NCBI RefSeq assembly: GCF_963556105.2
Contig: NZ_OY829944.1
Coordinates: 1,149,001-1,213,000, forward strand
Direction: 5' to 3'
DNA length: 64,000 nt
From: an uncultured Tolumonas sp.
GTDB taxonomy: Bacteria; Pseudomonadota; Gammaproteobacteria; Enterobacterales; Aeromonadaceae
This document shows positions 45,921 to 56,247 of this stretch, in pieces. Below the pieces are notes generated by a model. That model was not told where the DNA came from. It was given only the letters and a program-made list of their open reading frames with translations, and made no database searches. The first letter of the stretch is position 1, and each line of letters begins with the position of its first letter. The translations under genes and the position numbers were made by a program.

Positions 45921-47411
45921 TTAATTGACTACTTCCAGCACCAGTTCCCAGAGCATGGCTTTCATGTATTTTTGCTCGCGTTCCAGATTTTGCATCAGTA
46001 GCTTATTGTTTTCACACCAGTGATTAGGAAGGATCAGCGTCATGGTGTCGCCAATGACGCGAATACCAATATGCGGCAGTAGTTCATCCATCCGGCGATG
46101 ATTTAATGCCACGGCAATACGTAATATCCGAATACAACGCCAGATGGCCTGATCATCATAGTTAGGGATTGGGCTGAACTCATAAGCTTTGATGGCTTTA
46201 CGATGGAAACGCACCAACGAAGCCAGCGCTTGTTGCTCTTCTTGGTTAAAACCTGGCAGATCAGAGTTTTGTAGAATGTAAGAAGAGTGACGTTGGATGG
46301 CAGAAAAGTTGATCACCAGCCCGACTTCATGCAGTGCAGCCGCCCAGCTGATTAATGGGCGCATTTGTTCGTATGAGAGCTGCCAGTCAACGCAGACGGC
46401 ATCGAACAGGGCTAAGGTTGTTTTTTTAACCCGATGCGCTTGCGGAATATCGATGTGATACATATCCGCCAGCCCTTTAGCAGTCTGTTCACGGGTATCA
46501 TGTTGTTCTTGGCGCGAGGCAAATTCGTACAAGATCCCTTCACGTAATGCACCGTCAGAGTAATCCATGTGTTCAATTCCCAACCCTTGGAACAGGGCGA
46601 TCAAAATCGATACGCCGGCTGCAATCACTGGACGTCGATCGTCAGTCAGCTCAGGTAAACTCAGTTCTGCGATATATTTTTGCTGAACCATCTGTTGTTT
46701 CAGATGTTCAAGCCCGGCCAGTGTAATTTGGCCATCGCCACCAGCTGCCAGTAGCAACTCTTTCACCGTTTTGATGGTACCCGAGCTACCCAGACATTGG
46801 CGCCAACCCAACGTGGTAAATTGAGTTAAGATCGGTTCCAACTGGTGCAGTGCTTCAAAGATAGCGGAGTTGAAGTTTTTTTCTGACAATTTCCCATTAC
46901 TGAAAAATTGCTTGGTAAAAGTAACACAGCCCATTTTACGGCTGGTCAGTGCCATCGGCAGATATTTTTCACCAATGATCAGTTCAGTACTACCACCACC
47001 AATATCAATCACCAACATACGACCTTGCGTATGTTGTGTATGCGAAACCCCCTGATAAATCAGACGAGCTTCTTCCAAACCAGAAATGATTTCGATGGGA
47101 TGACCGAGCAATAACTTGGCGCGCTCAATGAAGTGTTGCGCGTTATGAGCAACACGCAGGGTATAGGTGCCGGTAATACGAATCGCATCCGGGTGGATGC
47201 TTTGCATACGCTCAGCAAACAGCGCCAAGCAATTAAGCCCGCGCTGCATGGCTTCTTCCGACAGATTTTTGAATTCGTCCATACCTTCGGCCAGACGAAC
47301 CCGTTCTTTTAACCGATCGACAACTTGTAAGCGACCATCAACCACACGGGCAACCATCATATGAAAACTATTGGAACCCAGATCGATCGCAGCAAGCATG
47401 TTATTCGGCAT
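45921..47411 (-). CDS. ppx: Exopolyphosphatase Ppx (Ppx/GppA family)
   Basis: Removes phosphate from the ends of polyphosphate. It is 496 residues from ATG 47411 (513 in E. coli Ppx). The actin-like ATPase fold has LAAIDLGSNSFHMMVARV (phosphate loop 1, residues 5-22), the catalytic Glu in SGLEEARLIYQGV, VIDIGGGSTELIIGE (about residues 142-156) and SGTIKTVKELL. The C-terminal HD-like helical part contains AALHEVGLVINFSAIQRHSSYI. The start overlaps the ppk stop by 11 nt, so ppk-ppx is one operon, as in E. coli. Ppx fits better than GppA because of this pairing. Confidence 0.93.
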   Translation of the reverse strand: MPNNMLAAIDLGSNSFHMMVARVVDGRLQVVDRLKERVRLAEGMDEFKNLSEEAMQRGLNCLALFAERMQSIHPDAIRITGTYTLRVAHNAQHFIERAKLLLGHPIEIISGLEEARLIYQGVSHTQHTQGRMLVIDIGGGSTELIIGEKYLPMALTSRKMGCVTFTKQFFSNGKLSEKNFNSAIFEALHQLEPILTQFTTLGWRQCLGSSGTIKTVKELLLAAGGDGQITLAGLEHLKQQMVQQKYIAELSLPELTDDRRPVIAAGVSILIALFQGLGIEHMDYSDGALREGILYEFASRQEQHDTREQTAKGLADMYHIDIPQAHRVKKTTLALFDAVCVDWQLSYEQMRPLISWAAALHEVGLVINFSAIQRHSSYILQNSDLPGFNQEEQQALASLVRFHRKAIKAYEFSPIPNYDDQAIWRCIRILRIAVALNHRRMDELLPHIGIRVIGDTMTLILPNHWCENNKLLMQNLEREQKYMKAMLWELVLEVVN

Positions 47412-49473
47412 CTGTTGGTAACTCCAGTCGTTGCAGGTATTCGTAAATACAGATTTGTGAACGAATTTTACGACGATTTCCGCGCGGAACATAGCTGTTC
47501 CGTTGATCCGCATCAATCACACGCGCTTTCGTGGTGTCATTAAACTGTATTTCCAGCAGATCTATTATCCGCTGTTTTAAGCGTTCATCATAAACCGGCG
47601 TACCCACTTCCACACGATGATCCAGATTCCGTGTCATCCAATCGGCGGATGAAATAAACACTTTCGGATTACCATTATTGTGGAACACCATGATGCGAGG
47701 ATGTTCCAGATAGCGGTCAACGATACTAATAATAGAAATGTTATCGCTGATGCCTGGAATGCCCGGTACCAGTGAACACATACCACGGATGATCATGCGG
47801 ATTTTCACGCCTGCCTGACTCGCTGCATATAAGCGCTGCACCATGCCGGTATCAACTAGGTTATTGATCTTGATAGTAATTTCAGCCGGCAAGCCAGCTC
47901 GGGCATTAGTTAACTCATTGTCGATCAAGCGGTAGATATAACGCCGTGAATTGATCGGCGATACCAGAAGGTGATTGAATTTGATTCGACGATAAGGGTG
48001 CTCGATAAATTCAAATACGTTATCGACTTCGGCTGCAATTTCCGGATGACGGGTAAACAGTGAGAAGTCGGTATAGATCTTCGCTGTTTTTTCGTTGAAG
48101 TTACCCGTGCCAATATGTGCATAACGGACTTGCTCATCACCTTCGCGACGCGTTATCAGACACAACTTGGAGTGCACTTTCAGGCTATCAAGACCAAACA
48201 ATACTTTCACACCCGCATCTTTCAGGCGGTTTGCCCATTTGATGTTGGCGGCTTCATCAAAGCGCGCCTGCAGTTCTACCACGACCGTCACGCGTTTGCC
48301 GTTGTTGGCGGCATCAATCAGGGAGTCGATGACCCGTGATTGACTGGCAACACGGTATATATTCATTTTGATTGAGACAACTGCCGGGTCGAAAGAGGCC
48401 TGCCGTAAGATCTCGGTCATGTATTTGAATTTGTGATAAGGGTAGTGCAGCAGAATGTCTTGTTCGGTGATCGCTTGGAATACCGTCTGATGCCGCTCAA
48501 AATCCTGGCAATCGAGCGCTGGCAGTTTGTAATTTTCCAGATAGGTGCGGCCTACATTCGGAAAGCCGATAAAATCTTTGAAGTTATGATAACGGCCACC
48601 CGGCATGATTGAGTCGTAGTGGCTCATTTCTAATTTGCTGGTCAGAAATTGCACCATCGCCTGTGGCATTTCGCGATCATATGAGAAGCGAACCGGCAGT
48701 GCTTTGAGGCGTTGTTTTAACCCTTCGCTGGTTTTTTCCAGCAGGGTTAAATCCATCTGCGACGATAGGTCAAATTCCGCATCACGGGTCATTTTGACGG
48801 AATAAGCGGCAATGGTGTCATATTCAAAGAAGCCACGGAAAATATCATCCAGACAAAAACGGATGACGTTATCCAGAATAATTAAGACTTTTTTCCCACG
48901 ATTACCATCGCTTGGTACAGGCACAAAACGCGGAACGTGATCGGTAGGCACTTCAATCAGCGCATATTGCCCGTGTTTGCCTTCTTTTTTCATCTTGACC
49001 GCGAGGTAGGTGTATTGGTCTTTCAGAAAACTAACGGGGTCGCTATCGCTGGTGAGTAAAATAGGGCTGATATGGCGTAATACTTTTTCTTTGAAGAAAT
49101 TGCGTAACCAGATCTGTTGTTCGGGGCTGGTTTGTTCTTCATTGATGAGGAAGATATTGTGTCGCGCTAACGCCATCATCAGTTCATGGTAGGTGCTGTC
49201 GAAGATTTGCCCCAGTTCCATAACCCGATCTTGGATCACGTGCAGCAAGTCTTCGGCTTTTGGGTCACCGCCATGTTCTTTATGGATCAGCACGCGCCGT
49301 TTTACATCAGCAACTCGGACTTTAAAAAATTCATCTTGGTTATTGGAGAAAATACCGAGAAAGCGGACCCGCTCAATTAGCGGCACTGATTTATCCATTG
49401 CTTCCTGCAATACACGGCTATTAAATGAAAGCCAGCTCAGCTCTTTTTCAAGCCATAATTTGTCACTATTCAT
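47401..49473 (-). CDS. ppk1: Polyphosphate kinase Ppk1
   Basis: Makes polyphosphate from ATP reversibly. It is 690 residues from ATG 49473 (GAGG 6 nt upstream; 688 in E. coli). The N-terminal domain starts LWLEKELSWLSFNSRVLQEA. The catalytic half shows YPYHKFKYMTEILRQASFDP, KMNIYRVA, SLKVHSKLCLI (the phospho-His region), YAHIGTGNFNEKTAKIYTD and SIVDRYLEHPRIMVF with the second His. VPRGNRRKIRSQ marks the C-terminal part. It is the first gene of ppk-ppx and has a Pho box upstream, so it is probably PhoB-induced. Confidence 0.96.
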   Translation of the reverse strand: MNSDKLWLEKELSWLSFNSRVLQEAMDKSVPLIERVRFLGIFSNNQDEFFKVRVADVKRRVLIHKEHGGDPKAEDLLHVIQDRVMELGQIFDSTYHELMMALARHNIFLINEEQTSPEQQIWLRNFFKEKVLRHISPILLTSDSDPVSFLKDQYTYLAVKMKKEGKHGQYALIEVPTDHVPRFVPVPSDGNRGKKVLIILDNVIRFCLDDIFRGFFEYDTIAAYSVKMTRDAEFDLSSQMDLTLLEKTSEGLKQRLKALPVRFSYDREMPQAMVQFLTSKLEMSHYDSIMPGGRYHNFKDFIGFPNVGRTYLENYKLPALDCQDFERHQTVFQAITEQDILLHYPYHKFKYMTEILRQASFDPAVVSIKMNIYRVASQSRVIDSLIDAANNGKRVTVVVELQARFDEAANIKWANRLKDAGVKVLFGLDSLKVHSKLCLITRREGDEQVRYAHIGTGNFNEKTAKIYTDFSLFTRHPEIAAEVDNVFEFIEHPYRRIKFNHLLVSPINSRRYIYRLIDNELTNARAGLPAEITIKINNLVDTGMVQRLYAASQAGVKIRMIIRGMCSLVPGIPGISDNISIISIVDRYLEHPRIMVFHNNGNPKVFISSADWMTRNLDHRVEVGTPVYDERLKQRIIDLLEIQFNDTTKARVIDADQRNSYVPRGNRRKIRSQICIYEYLQRLELPTDAE

Positions 49474-49540
49474 GCCAATCCTCATCGCTCTTTTTTCTTG
49501 CTGCACATGCTTAGATAACAAAGCATTGCAGTCATATTAT

Positions 49541-49558
49541 ATGTCAACTATATGACAA
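49541..49558 (-). promoter_or_regulatory. Pho box upstream of ppk1
   Basis: On the minus strand TTGTCATATAGTTGACAT has two PhoB half-sites with a 4-bp spacer and two mismatches. It lies 68 nt upstream of the ppk1 start. Confidence 0.65.
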
Positions 49559-49640
49559 TCTGGTGTCAAGCGCTGTAATTGAGCTCTAAAGAATCATTCC
49601 GGCACTAAACTAAATGCTGAAATAACAACAAATGACAGTG

Positions 49641-49674
49641 CTGTAACAAAACTGTCATCTGACTTCCCTAGAAT
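49641..49674 (+). promoter_or_regulatory. Pho box and -10 upstream of pstC
   Basis: CTGTAACAAAACTGTCAT (49641-49658) matches the PhoB consensus with two mismatches. TAGAAT (49669-49674) follows after 10 bp, the spacing of PhoB-activated promoters. It serves pstCAB-phoU. Confidence 0.85.
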
Positions 49675-49705
49675 GGCGCTACTCTAAAGTGGAGTTGAGG
49701 TCTTC

Positions 49706-51943
49706 ATGTCAACAGAATCCATCAATCTGACGATGGCAGGCAGCCGAAAGCGGCGTGTTACTGATCGTCTTGCCAGTGTCGGCGTAACTACCGGGGGTAT
49801 CCTGGTGCTGGTTGCGTTGCTACTGATTTTTTTCTATCTGCTCTATGTGGTTAAACCTATTTTCGTCGGTGCCTCATTGGAACCTGCTGCTTCTTTGCAG
49901 GTGCCAGTAAAGGGCACAACTGCGATCTTGGGAACCGATGAGCAAAATCAGGTGGGTTATCGTTTCAGCCAACAAGGCGATATCGATTTCTTTTCGCTGA
50001 ATAAAGATTCGGGTCATCCAGTTGGTAGCGTGTTACTGCATAACTCATCTGCTGATACCGTAACTGCAGTGGCCAATACTGCACTTGGTAAACCCATGGT
50101 AGTTTATGGTTTTGCCAATGGTAAAGCGCAGGTATTACAGCCTGATTTTGTGACTACTTACCCAGAAGGCAAAGCTCATATTACCGAAGCAGAAATCAAA
50201 TATCCGCTGGGTAATAACGCCATCGAACTGGATCCTGAAGGGCATGCGATCACTCAGTTAGCTTATGAAGCTAAATCAGATAAACGAGTGTTCGCGTTTG
50301 CGACGGAAGCGGGTGCACAATTATTAGTACAAAGCGGTGAAGAAAACTTCCTTTCCGGTGAAGTGGAATGGCAGAGCCAGCATTATCGTTTGCCAGAGAT
50401 CACTGGCAAAATCGATCAGTTGATCTTAACGCCGAATTTAAATGTTTTATTGGTGCGCGTGGGCAATTTATTGTCTATCTACAATATCGTGACCCCTGAA
50501 AACATCACGCTGAAAGCATCATTACAAGTGAACGCACAGCAAGCGAATGTTACCAACATCTCGTTGCTGAGTGGCGCTTCGTCATTGCTGGTTGCAAACG
50601 ATAACGGCGTGATTTCGCAGTGGTTTGAAGTGTTGAAAAACGGCGAACGTAAATTTACCCAAATTCGTGAATTTCAGGCAGACAAATCAGTTCGTGCATT
50701 AGCGCCGGAACATAACCGTAAAGGTTTTGCGACTTTGTCTGGTGAGAACCATATTGAACTGTTTTACACCACCAGCCATGCGCGTTTGTATGCTGAAAAT
50801 CTAGGTACCACTGCGTTAGATGCGATGGCACTGTCGCCGCGTAACTCGGCGTTGCTGTTACAGCAGAATGATAAATTCCAGCTGTTTCACGTTAACAATG
50901 AACACCCGGAAGTGAGCTGGAGTTCCTTGTGGACGCAGGTATGGTACGAAGGTTATCCAGAGCCGCAGTTCGTATGGCAATCGACATCAGCCTCTGATGA
51001 CTTTGAACCCAAACTGAGTCTGGTGCCGTTAGCTTTCGGTACGTTGAAAGCAGCGTTTTATGCCATGTTGTTTGCCGTGCCTATCGCTTTGTCGGGTGCC
51101 ATTTATGCGGGCTATTTCATGTCGGCGGGAATGCGTAATTTCGTCAAACCTACTGTTGAAATCATGGCGGCATTGCCAACGGTTATTCTCGGTTTCTTGG
51201 CTGGTCTGTGGCTGGCACCGGCAATTGAAGAAAACCTGCCAGGGATTGTACTGATGCTGGTGTCATTACCGCTGGGTATCTTAGCGACCGGGATGGGTTG
51301 GAATGCATTACCACGTAAGATCAAATCGATATTGCCGGAAGGCTGGCATGCACTGATTCTGGTGCCGGTGATTGTGCTGATTGGCTGGGGCTGTATTGAA
51401 ATAAGCCCGTTCCTGGAAACACATTTATTCCACGGTAATGTGCGCGGCTTTATTACCAATGATATCGGTATTCGTTTTGACCAACGCAACTCACTGGTAG
51501 TGGGTATTGCGATGGGTTTTGCGGTGATCCCAACTATCTTCTCGATTGCTGAAGATGCGGTGTTCTCGGTGCCAAAACATCTGACTCAAGGCTCACTGGC
51601 ATTAGGTGCCACACCGTGGCAGACATTGAGCCGTGTTGTCATTCTGACTGCGAGCCCGGGTATTTTCTCTGCAGTGATGATGGGCTTAGGCCGTGCGGTC
51701 GGCGAAACCATGATTGTACTGATGGCCACCGGTAATACACCGATCATGAACATGAGTATCTTTGAGGGGTTACGTACCTTAGCGGCCAACATCGCGGTAG
51801 AAATGCCGGAATCAGAAGTGGGCAGTTCGCACTACCGTGTATTGTTCCTGGCAGCCTTTGTACTGTTCGTGTTCACCTTTATTTTCAACAGCATTGCCGA
51901 ATTTATTCGCCAACGTCTGCGTGAAAAATACAGCTCCATGTAA
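49706..51943 (+). CDS. pstC: Phosphate ABC transporter permease PstC (large form)
   Basis: Inner-membrane permease subunit of the Pst importer. At 745 residues it is more than twice E. coli PstC (319). One N-terminal membrane helix (about residues 27-50) leads into a periplasmic region of about 380 residues with repeated beta-strand blocks (WD40-like look, for example TNISLLSGASSLLVANDNGVIS). The permease domain follows from about residue 435 with LSLVPLAFGTLKAAFYAMLFAVPIALSGAIYAGYFM. The permease EAA-type loop is SLALGATPWQTLSRVVI near residue 632. Pseudomonas- and Vibrio-type PstC proteins share this enlarged layout. It is first in pstCAB-phoU. Confidence 0.93.
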   Translation: MSTESINLTMAGSRKRRVTDRLASVGVTTGGILVLVALLLIFFYLLYVVKPIFVGASLEPAASLQVPVKGTTAILGTDEQNQVGYRFSQQGDIDFFSLNKDSGHPVGSVLLHNSSADTVTAVANTALGKPMVVYGFANGKAQVLQPDFVTTYPEGKAHITEAEIKYPLGNNAIELDPEGHAITQLAYEAKSDKRVFAFATEAGAQLLVQSGEENFLSGEVEWQSQHYRLPEITGKIDQLILTPNLNVLLVRVGNLLSIYNIVTPENITLKASLQVNAQQANVTNISLLSGASSLLVANDNGVISQWFEVLKNGERKFTQIREFQADKSVRALAPEHNRKGFATLSGENHIELFYTTSHARLYAENLGTTALDAMALSPRNSALLLQQNDKFQLFHVNNEHPEVSWSSLWTQVWYEGYPEPQFVWQSTSASDDFEPKLSLVPLAFGTLKAAFYAMLFAVPIALSGAIYAGYFMSAGMRNFVKPTVEIMAALPTVILGFLAGLWLAPAIEENLPGIVLMLVSLPLGILATGMGWNALPRKIKSILPEGWHALILVPVIVLIGWGCIEISPFLETHLFHGNVRGFITNDIGIRFDQRNSLVVGIAMGFAVIPTIFSIAEDAVFSVPKHLTQGSLALGATPWQTLSRVVILTASPGIFSAVMMGLGRAVGETMIVLMATGNTPIMNMSIFEGLRTLAANIAVEMPESEVGSSHYRVLFLAAFVLFVFTFIFNSIAEFIRQRLREKYSSM

Positions 51944-51965
51944 TCGGATCAAAGGATAAAGCAGC

Positions 51966-53612
51966 ATGAAAAAGTGGTTTAAATCAGGCTCTCCCTGGAT
52001 CTGGATGACAGGTGGCGCGGTGAGTCTTAGTCTGGTTGCCGTTATCGGTCTGTTGATGCTGATTGGCTGGCGTGGACTGGTCTATTTCTGGCCACATACC
52101 ATCTATGAGTGGCATGTGAATAACAATGGCAAATCAGAAGTTGTGATCGGCGAGTTATATGATCATGAACTGGTTCCCAGTGCCCGTATTCAGGCCACTG
52201 GTGTCAAACTACCGGCTAATGTTGGCGAAGTGCTCACGCGTTATCTGGTAAAAACAGGTAACCGTGAATTCGTACCGCTGGATTTCCGCTGGATGTTGGA
52301 AACCGATATTCAGCAACGCACTGAACCAGATGAACTGGCTGTGCTAGAGCGTGCAACAAACGGAAATTTCTACGGTTACGTTCAGCGCTTAGTCGTTGAT
52401 GGCAAACCGTTGACTGATAACATTCACCGAGTTTTGCCAGAGCACTTAAAACGGGTTCGTAGTCTGAACCATGATGCGGATGCGCTGCAAAAAGGTGATA
52501 TTGGTGCCATCAATTACCAGCTGGAAAAGATGCGTTTGAAAGAACGTAAATTGCAGCTGAACAATGAATGGAACGACACAGCCAAAAAAGAGTTTGCTGA
52601 CCAACGTACTGAATTAAATAAACAGTATCAGGTATTAGAAAAACGCTTGTTTGAGCTTCGTGCACAAGCAAATCACGACACGCTGGTAATGAAAGACATG
52701 CGTGGCGTAGAAGTCAGTATTCCGTTAACACAAGTGTTGGATGTGAACTGGCCAAACCAAATGAACTGGCTTCAGAAGATCGGCCACTGGTTCCATCAGA
52801 TTGGTAAGTTTGTCACTGATGAACCGCGTGAAGCGAATACAGAAGGTGGGGTTTTCCCGGCAATCTTCGGTACCGTTTTCATGGTAATGCTGATGACCGT
52901 GATTGTGACACCTTTAGGCGTGGTAGCGGCTGTTTATCTGCATGAGTACGCAGGTAAAAATATGATGACGAAACTCATCCGTATCGCCGTAATTAACCTG
53001 GCGGGTGTGCCATCCATTGTGTACGGGGTGTTTGGCTTAGGCTTCTTCGTTTACATGGTTGGTGGTGCATTAGATAAGATATTCTACCCTGAATCATTGC
53101 CAAATCCGGTGTTTGGTTCTCCGGGCGTGTTGTGGTCGGCAATAACCTTGGCAATCTTAACGTTGCCAGTTGTGATTGTGTCCACAGAAGAAGGGTTATC
53201 GCGTATTCCAAGTGCTGTTCGTCATGGTTCACTGGCATTAGGTGCCACGAAAGCGGAAACCCTGTGGCGCATTATATTGCCGATGGCGAGCCCCGCGATC
53301 ATGACCGGTTTGATTCTGGCTATCGCGCGTGCAGCGGGTGAAGTCGCCCCATTGATGTTAGTCGGTGCGGTAAAACTGGCGCCAACCTTACCGGTTGATG
53401 GCAATTTCCCATATTTGCATGTGGAACGTAAATTCATGCATCTGGGTTTCCATATTTTTGACGTTGGTTTCCAAAGCCCGAATGTGGAAGCGGCTCGTCC
53501 GCTGGTGTATGCCACTTCATTCCTGCTGGTCACCGTTATTGTCGGTCTGAACTTGACTGCAATCAGTATTCGTAACCATCTGCGTGAAAAATATCGCGCG
53601 CTGGATAACTAA
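51966..53612 (+). CDS. pstA: Phosphate ABC transporter permease PstA (large form)
   Basis: Second permease subunit, 548 residues against 296 in E. coli. After one membrane helix (about residues 15-38) there is a periplasmic insertion of about 250 residues. It contains a predicted coiled coil (about residues 175-240, rich in Lys, Glu and Leu: [19 protein letters not shown]). The permease core starts near residue 295 ([32 protein letters not shown]). The EAA-type loop is [21 protein letters not shown] near residue 421. It lies 22 nt after pstC. The matching insertions in PstA and PstC suggest they pack together in the periplasm. Confidence 0.93.
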   Translation: MKKWFKSGSPWIWMTGGAVSLSLVAVIGLLMLIGWRGLVYFWPHTIYEWHVNNNGKSEVVIGELYDHELVPSARIQATGVKLPANVGEVLTRYLVKTGNREFVPLDFRWMLETDIQQRTEPDELAVLERATNGNFYGYVQRLVVDGKPLTDNIHRVLPEHLKRVRSLNHDADALQKGDIGAINYQLEKMRLKERKLQLNNEWNDTAKKEFADQRTELNKQYQVLEKRLFELRAQANHDTLVMKDMRGVEVSIPLTQVLDVNWPNQMNWLQKIGHWFHQIGKFVTDEPREANTEGGVFPAIFGTVFMVMLMTVIVTPLGVVAAVYLHEYAGKNMMTKLIRIAVINLAGVPSIVYGVFGLGFFVYMVGGALDKIFYPESLPNPVFGSPGVLWSAITLAILTLPVVIVSTEEGLSRIPSAVRHGSLALGATKAETLWRIILPMASPAIMTGLILAIARAAGEVAPLMLVGAVKLAPTLPVDGNFPYLHVERKFMHLGFHIFDVGFQSPNVEAARPLVYATSFLLVTVIVGLNLTAISIRNHLREKYRALDN

Positions 53613-53656
53613 TTTACCGCCCTGGAACAAAGGCTTTTTCCGGAGTAGAAAAAAGT

Positions 53657-54475
53657 ATGATTAACGTAACACCAACTATCAGTACCAGCGAAGCGGTTGA
53701 TTTAGTCAATCTGCCAGCGGAAAAAACCGCACTGGAAGTTAAAGGGCTGGATCTGTTCTACGGCAAAAAACAGGCATTGTTTGATGTCAGTATGAAGATC
53801 CCGAAAGGGCAGGTGACGGCATTTATCGGCCCGTCCGGCTGTGGTAAATCAACCTTGCTGCGGTGTATCAATCGCATGAATGACTTGGTAGAAATTTGCC
53901 GGATCGAAGGTGAAATTCTGCTTCACGGACAGAATATTTATGACAAACAAGTCGATGTAGCTGCACTACGCCGTCGTGTTGGCATGGTATTCCAGCGTCC
54001 TAACCCGTTTCCAAAGTCCATCTATGAAAACGTGGTGTATGGTCTGCGTCTGCAAGGCATCAATGATCGTCGTCAGTTGGATGAAGCGGTTGAACGCAGT
54101 CTGCGCGGTGCCGCGTTGTGGGAAGAAGTCAAAGATCGTCTGAATGAAAATGCCTTTGGCTTATCAGGCGGTCAGCAGCAACGTCTGGTCATTGCACGCG
54201 CTATCGCAATTGAGCCGGAAGTGTTGCTGTTGGACGAACCAACATCGGCATTGGATCCGATCTCGACGTTAACAATTGAAGAATTAATTAACGAACTGAA
54301 GAACAAATATACCGTAGTGATCGTAACTCATAATATGCAACAGGCTGCGCGTGTTTCTGACCAAACAGCGTTCATGTATATGGGTGAACTGATCGAATAT
54401 TCTGATACCAACACCATCTTCACCAAACCGAAGATGAAGAAAACCGAAGACTACATCACTGGTCGCTACGGTTAA
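53657..54475 (+). CDS. pstB: Phosphate ABC transporter ATP-binding protein PstB
   Basis: Cytosolic ATPase of the Pst importer, 272 residues. Walker A is GPSGCGKST (about residues 56-64), the ABC signature [14 protein letters not shown] (about residues 172-185) and Walker [14 protein letters not shown] (about residues 194-206). The switch His is in [15 protein letters not shown]. The PstB-specific [13 protein letters not shown] block follows the Q-loop. It is the third gene of pstCAB-phoU, 44 nt after pstA. Confidence 0.96.
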   Translation: MINVTPTISTSEAVDLVNLPAEKTALEVKGLDLFYGKKQALFDVSMKIPKGQVTAFIGPSGCGKSTLLRCINRMNDLVEICRIEGEILLHGQNIYDKQVDVAALRRRVGMVFQRPNPFPKSIYENVVYGLRLQGINDRRQLDEAVERSLRGAALWEEVKDRLNENAFGLSGGQQQRLVIARAIAIEPEVLLLDEPTSALDPISTLTIEELINELKNKYTVVIVTHNMQQAARVSDQTAFMYMGELIEYSDTNTIFTKPKMKKTEDYITGRYG

Positions 54476-54493
54476 TAAGCCCGGGAGGTTAAC

Positions 54494-55186
54494 GTGGAAG
54501 TAAATAAACATATCTCCGGTCAGTTTAATAACGAACTGGAAACAATCCGCAGTAGCGTGTTAGCCATGGGCGGCATGGTTGAGCAACAACTCAGCGATGC
54601 ACTGGAAGCTATTCATTCTCAGGATGTAGAACTGGCGCGTCATATCGTTGAGACTGATCTGAAAGTAAACGCGATGGAAGTTGCGATCGACGAAGAGTGC
54701 ACCCGCATTATTGCCAAACGCCAACCCGCGGCAATCGATTTGCGTTTGATCCTGATGATTTCCAAGACGGTTACAGACTTAGAACGAATGGGTGATAGCG
54801 CCGATAAACTGGCGCGAATGGTGCTGAATAACGCTGGCCGCACCCAACCGCCATTAGTGTCGCTGGATAGCATGGGTCGTTTAGCGATCAAAATGCTGCA
54901 TGATGCGTTAGATGCGTTCGCCCGTATGGATGTAGAAGCGGCTGTGCGTTTGTATCATGAAGATGACAAGATTGACCGTCAGTATGAATCCATCATTCGT
55001 GAATTGATGACTTATATGATGGAAGATCCGCGCACCATACCACAGGTATTGGATGTGCTCTGGTGTGCCCGATCCATTGAACGGATTGGTGATCGTTGCC
55101 AGCATATCAGTGATTACATTATCTATTGTGTTAAAGGTAAAGACGTTCGTCATACCAAAATTGACGATGTTGATGCATTAGGGTAA
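54494..55186 (+). CDS. phoU: Phosphate signalling protein PhoU
   Basis: Cytosolic negative regulator that couples Pst activity to PhoR. It is 230 residues, made of two three-helix PhoU repeats (about residues 18-105 and 120-205). Metal-binding ExxxDxxxD-type residues appear in [26 protein letters not shown] and [13 protein letters not shown]; the [19 protein letters not shown] block is diagnostic. It lies 18 nt after pstB, with GGGAGG 6 nt before its GTG start. A strong terminator ends the operon. Confidence 0.96.
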   Translation: MEVNKHISGQFNNELETIRSSVLAMGGMVEQQLSDALEAIHSQDVELARHIVETDLKVNAMEVAIDEECTRIIAKRQPAAIDLRLILMISKTVTDLERMGDSADKLARMVLNNAGRTQPPLVSLDSMGRLAIKMLHDALDAFARMDVEAAVRLYHEDDKIDRQYESIIRELMTYMMEDPRTIPQVLDVLWCARSIERIGDRCQHISDYIIYCVKGKDVRHTKIDDVDALG

Positions 55187-55194
55187 TAGATATC

Positions 55195-55222
55195 AAGGGC
55201 GCGTAAAGCGCCCTTTGTTTTT
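55195..55222 (+). terminator. pst-phoU operon terminator
   Basis: Eight-base stem AAGGGCGC / GCGCCCTT with a 5-nt loop (55195-55215), followed by TGTTTTT. It lies 8 nt after the phoU stop. Confidence 0.9.
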
Positions 55223-55329
55223 ATTTTTAACTGAAAACCACGTCCAATGGACGTAATGCCGATCAGTTAAGCATTGACTGACAAAAATTCGGATCAAAAT
55301 CCAGTTATCTCGGGTCGCTGGATTTTTTT

Positions 55330-55674
55330 ATGCAAATCCCGCAGGCACCCGATATTATCAATGCTCATGCGCCCCAGCGAATTGACTCCTTGCATGATCT
55401 TTTACCCGCAGACTTAATTTCTAAGTCCTTGGCTCAGACCGATACGGTCACCTTCAGGAAACGCAAATGACCGCTCGAAAGCATGGTGTGGTTGTTGATT
55501 GGGATGGCTATCTACAACGATAAATTGATGGCGGATATCGTCAACACCATGGATATTGTTAACAGTGATGGCAAGCCATTTGTGGTTCCCAGTGCCGTTA
55601 TCCAGCGTCGTTAATCACTTGGCGAAGACGCTGTCCGCCTGTTATTTGAAAAAACGCAAGCCTATTGGCTTAGC
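55330..55674 (+). pseudogene. IS4-family transposase remnant (N-terminal part)
   Basis: The plus strand from ATG 55330 reads an IS4-type N-terminal domain: MQIPQAPDIINAH, then IDSLHDLLPADLISKSLAQT, TVTFRKRK, an in-frame TGA, PLESMVWLLIGMAIYND, GKPFVVPSAVIQRR, an in-frame TAA, and SLGEDAVRLLFEKTQAYWLS. The blocks match the family pattern (RRKLPLExMVW ... PFVAPSAVVQARxRLGExAVxxLF). Two stops and a missing DDE catalytic core make it inactive. It marks the junction between the phosphate cluster and the polysaccharide locus. Another IS4-like end may lie just upstream (55256-55328). Confidence 0.75.
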
Positions 55675-55679
55675 ATATA

Positions 55680-56208
55680 GCGATTATGTTATCTATATTC
55701 ATAGAGGAAGATAATAATCCATAGATTTTGTTTCTTTTTCCTCTTAAATATGAATTTGATACAGAAAAAGCGCATATTAAGCTGGCTGCCAATAGAGGAG
55801 TATTTTATCTGCATGATTGTAAAGGGAAAAAAACAACTTTTTTGTTTATCATCTTCTAACAAATGGATAAATTGATAGAAAAAAGTAGGAGGGTTAGGTA
55901 CTATCCTTAAGAATGGTATGAAATACGATAAAAATAATTGTTAAGGATTAACTAATAAAGAGCGCGACAAATATGATGGATATAGCACCCCATAGGCCAG
56001 TAGCATCAATAGGCCTTCAATTCTTGAATTCTTCCTTGGTGGCAAAGAGTCATATAGCCAACTTGTTGATCTATCAAGCTAAAATTTCATAAATAGCAGA
56101 ATTGTTGTTCGGTTTTATTGTAATAAAGAAATACTTTACAAGTAACTTATTACTGCTAATTAAAGAGATAACTTGCTGAAAATAAATACAAAATATAAAG
56201 GAAATTCG
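55680..56208. other. AT-rich non-coding region before the polysaccharide locus
   Basis: About 530 bp with no convincing gene. It is clearly more AT-rich than the flanking pho genes. A short frame at about 55735-55858 reads PLKYEFDTEKAHIKLAANRG but has no good start and is not recognised; it may be a gene remnant. A possible promoter is TTTACA (56135-56140) with TAATTA (56157-56162) at 16 bp. The long untranslated leader ending in the JUMPstart element probably begins in this region. Confidence 0.5.
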
Positions 56209-56243
56209 CTGTGTGGTAGCGGTAAGCCAGGGGCGGTAGCGTG
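56209..56243 (+). promoter_or_regulatory. JUMPstart sequence with ops element (RfaH recruitment site)
   Basis: The 35-bp block contains GTGGTAGC, AAGCCAGGGGCGGTAGCGTG and thus the exact 12-bp ops core GGCGGTAGCGTG (56232-56243). Together these match the JUMPstart consensus found in leaders of O-antigen, capsule and other long operons. ops pauses RNA polymerase and recruits the antiterminator RfaH. It lies 4 bp upstream of the wzi ATG at 56248, so the frame that runs through it from 56173 is not the true gene start. Confidence 0.92.
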
Positions 56244-56247
56244 GGTT

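Noticed and set aside
55735-55858. Possible short gene reading PLKYEFDTEKAHIKLAANRG
   Set aside because: No start codon with a ribosome site and no recognised family; at best a remnant.
56173-56247. 25-codon N-terminal extension of wzi
   Set aside because: It is the JUMPstart/ops leader read as protein; homologues start with the signal peptide downstream.
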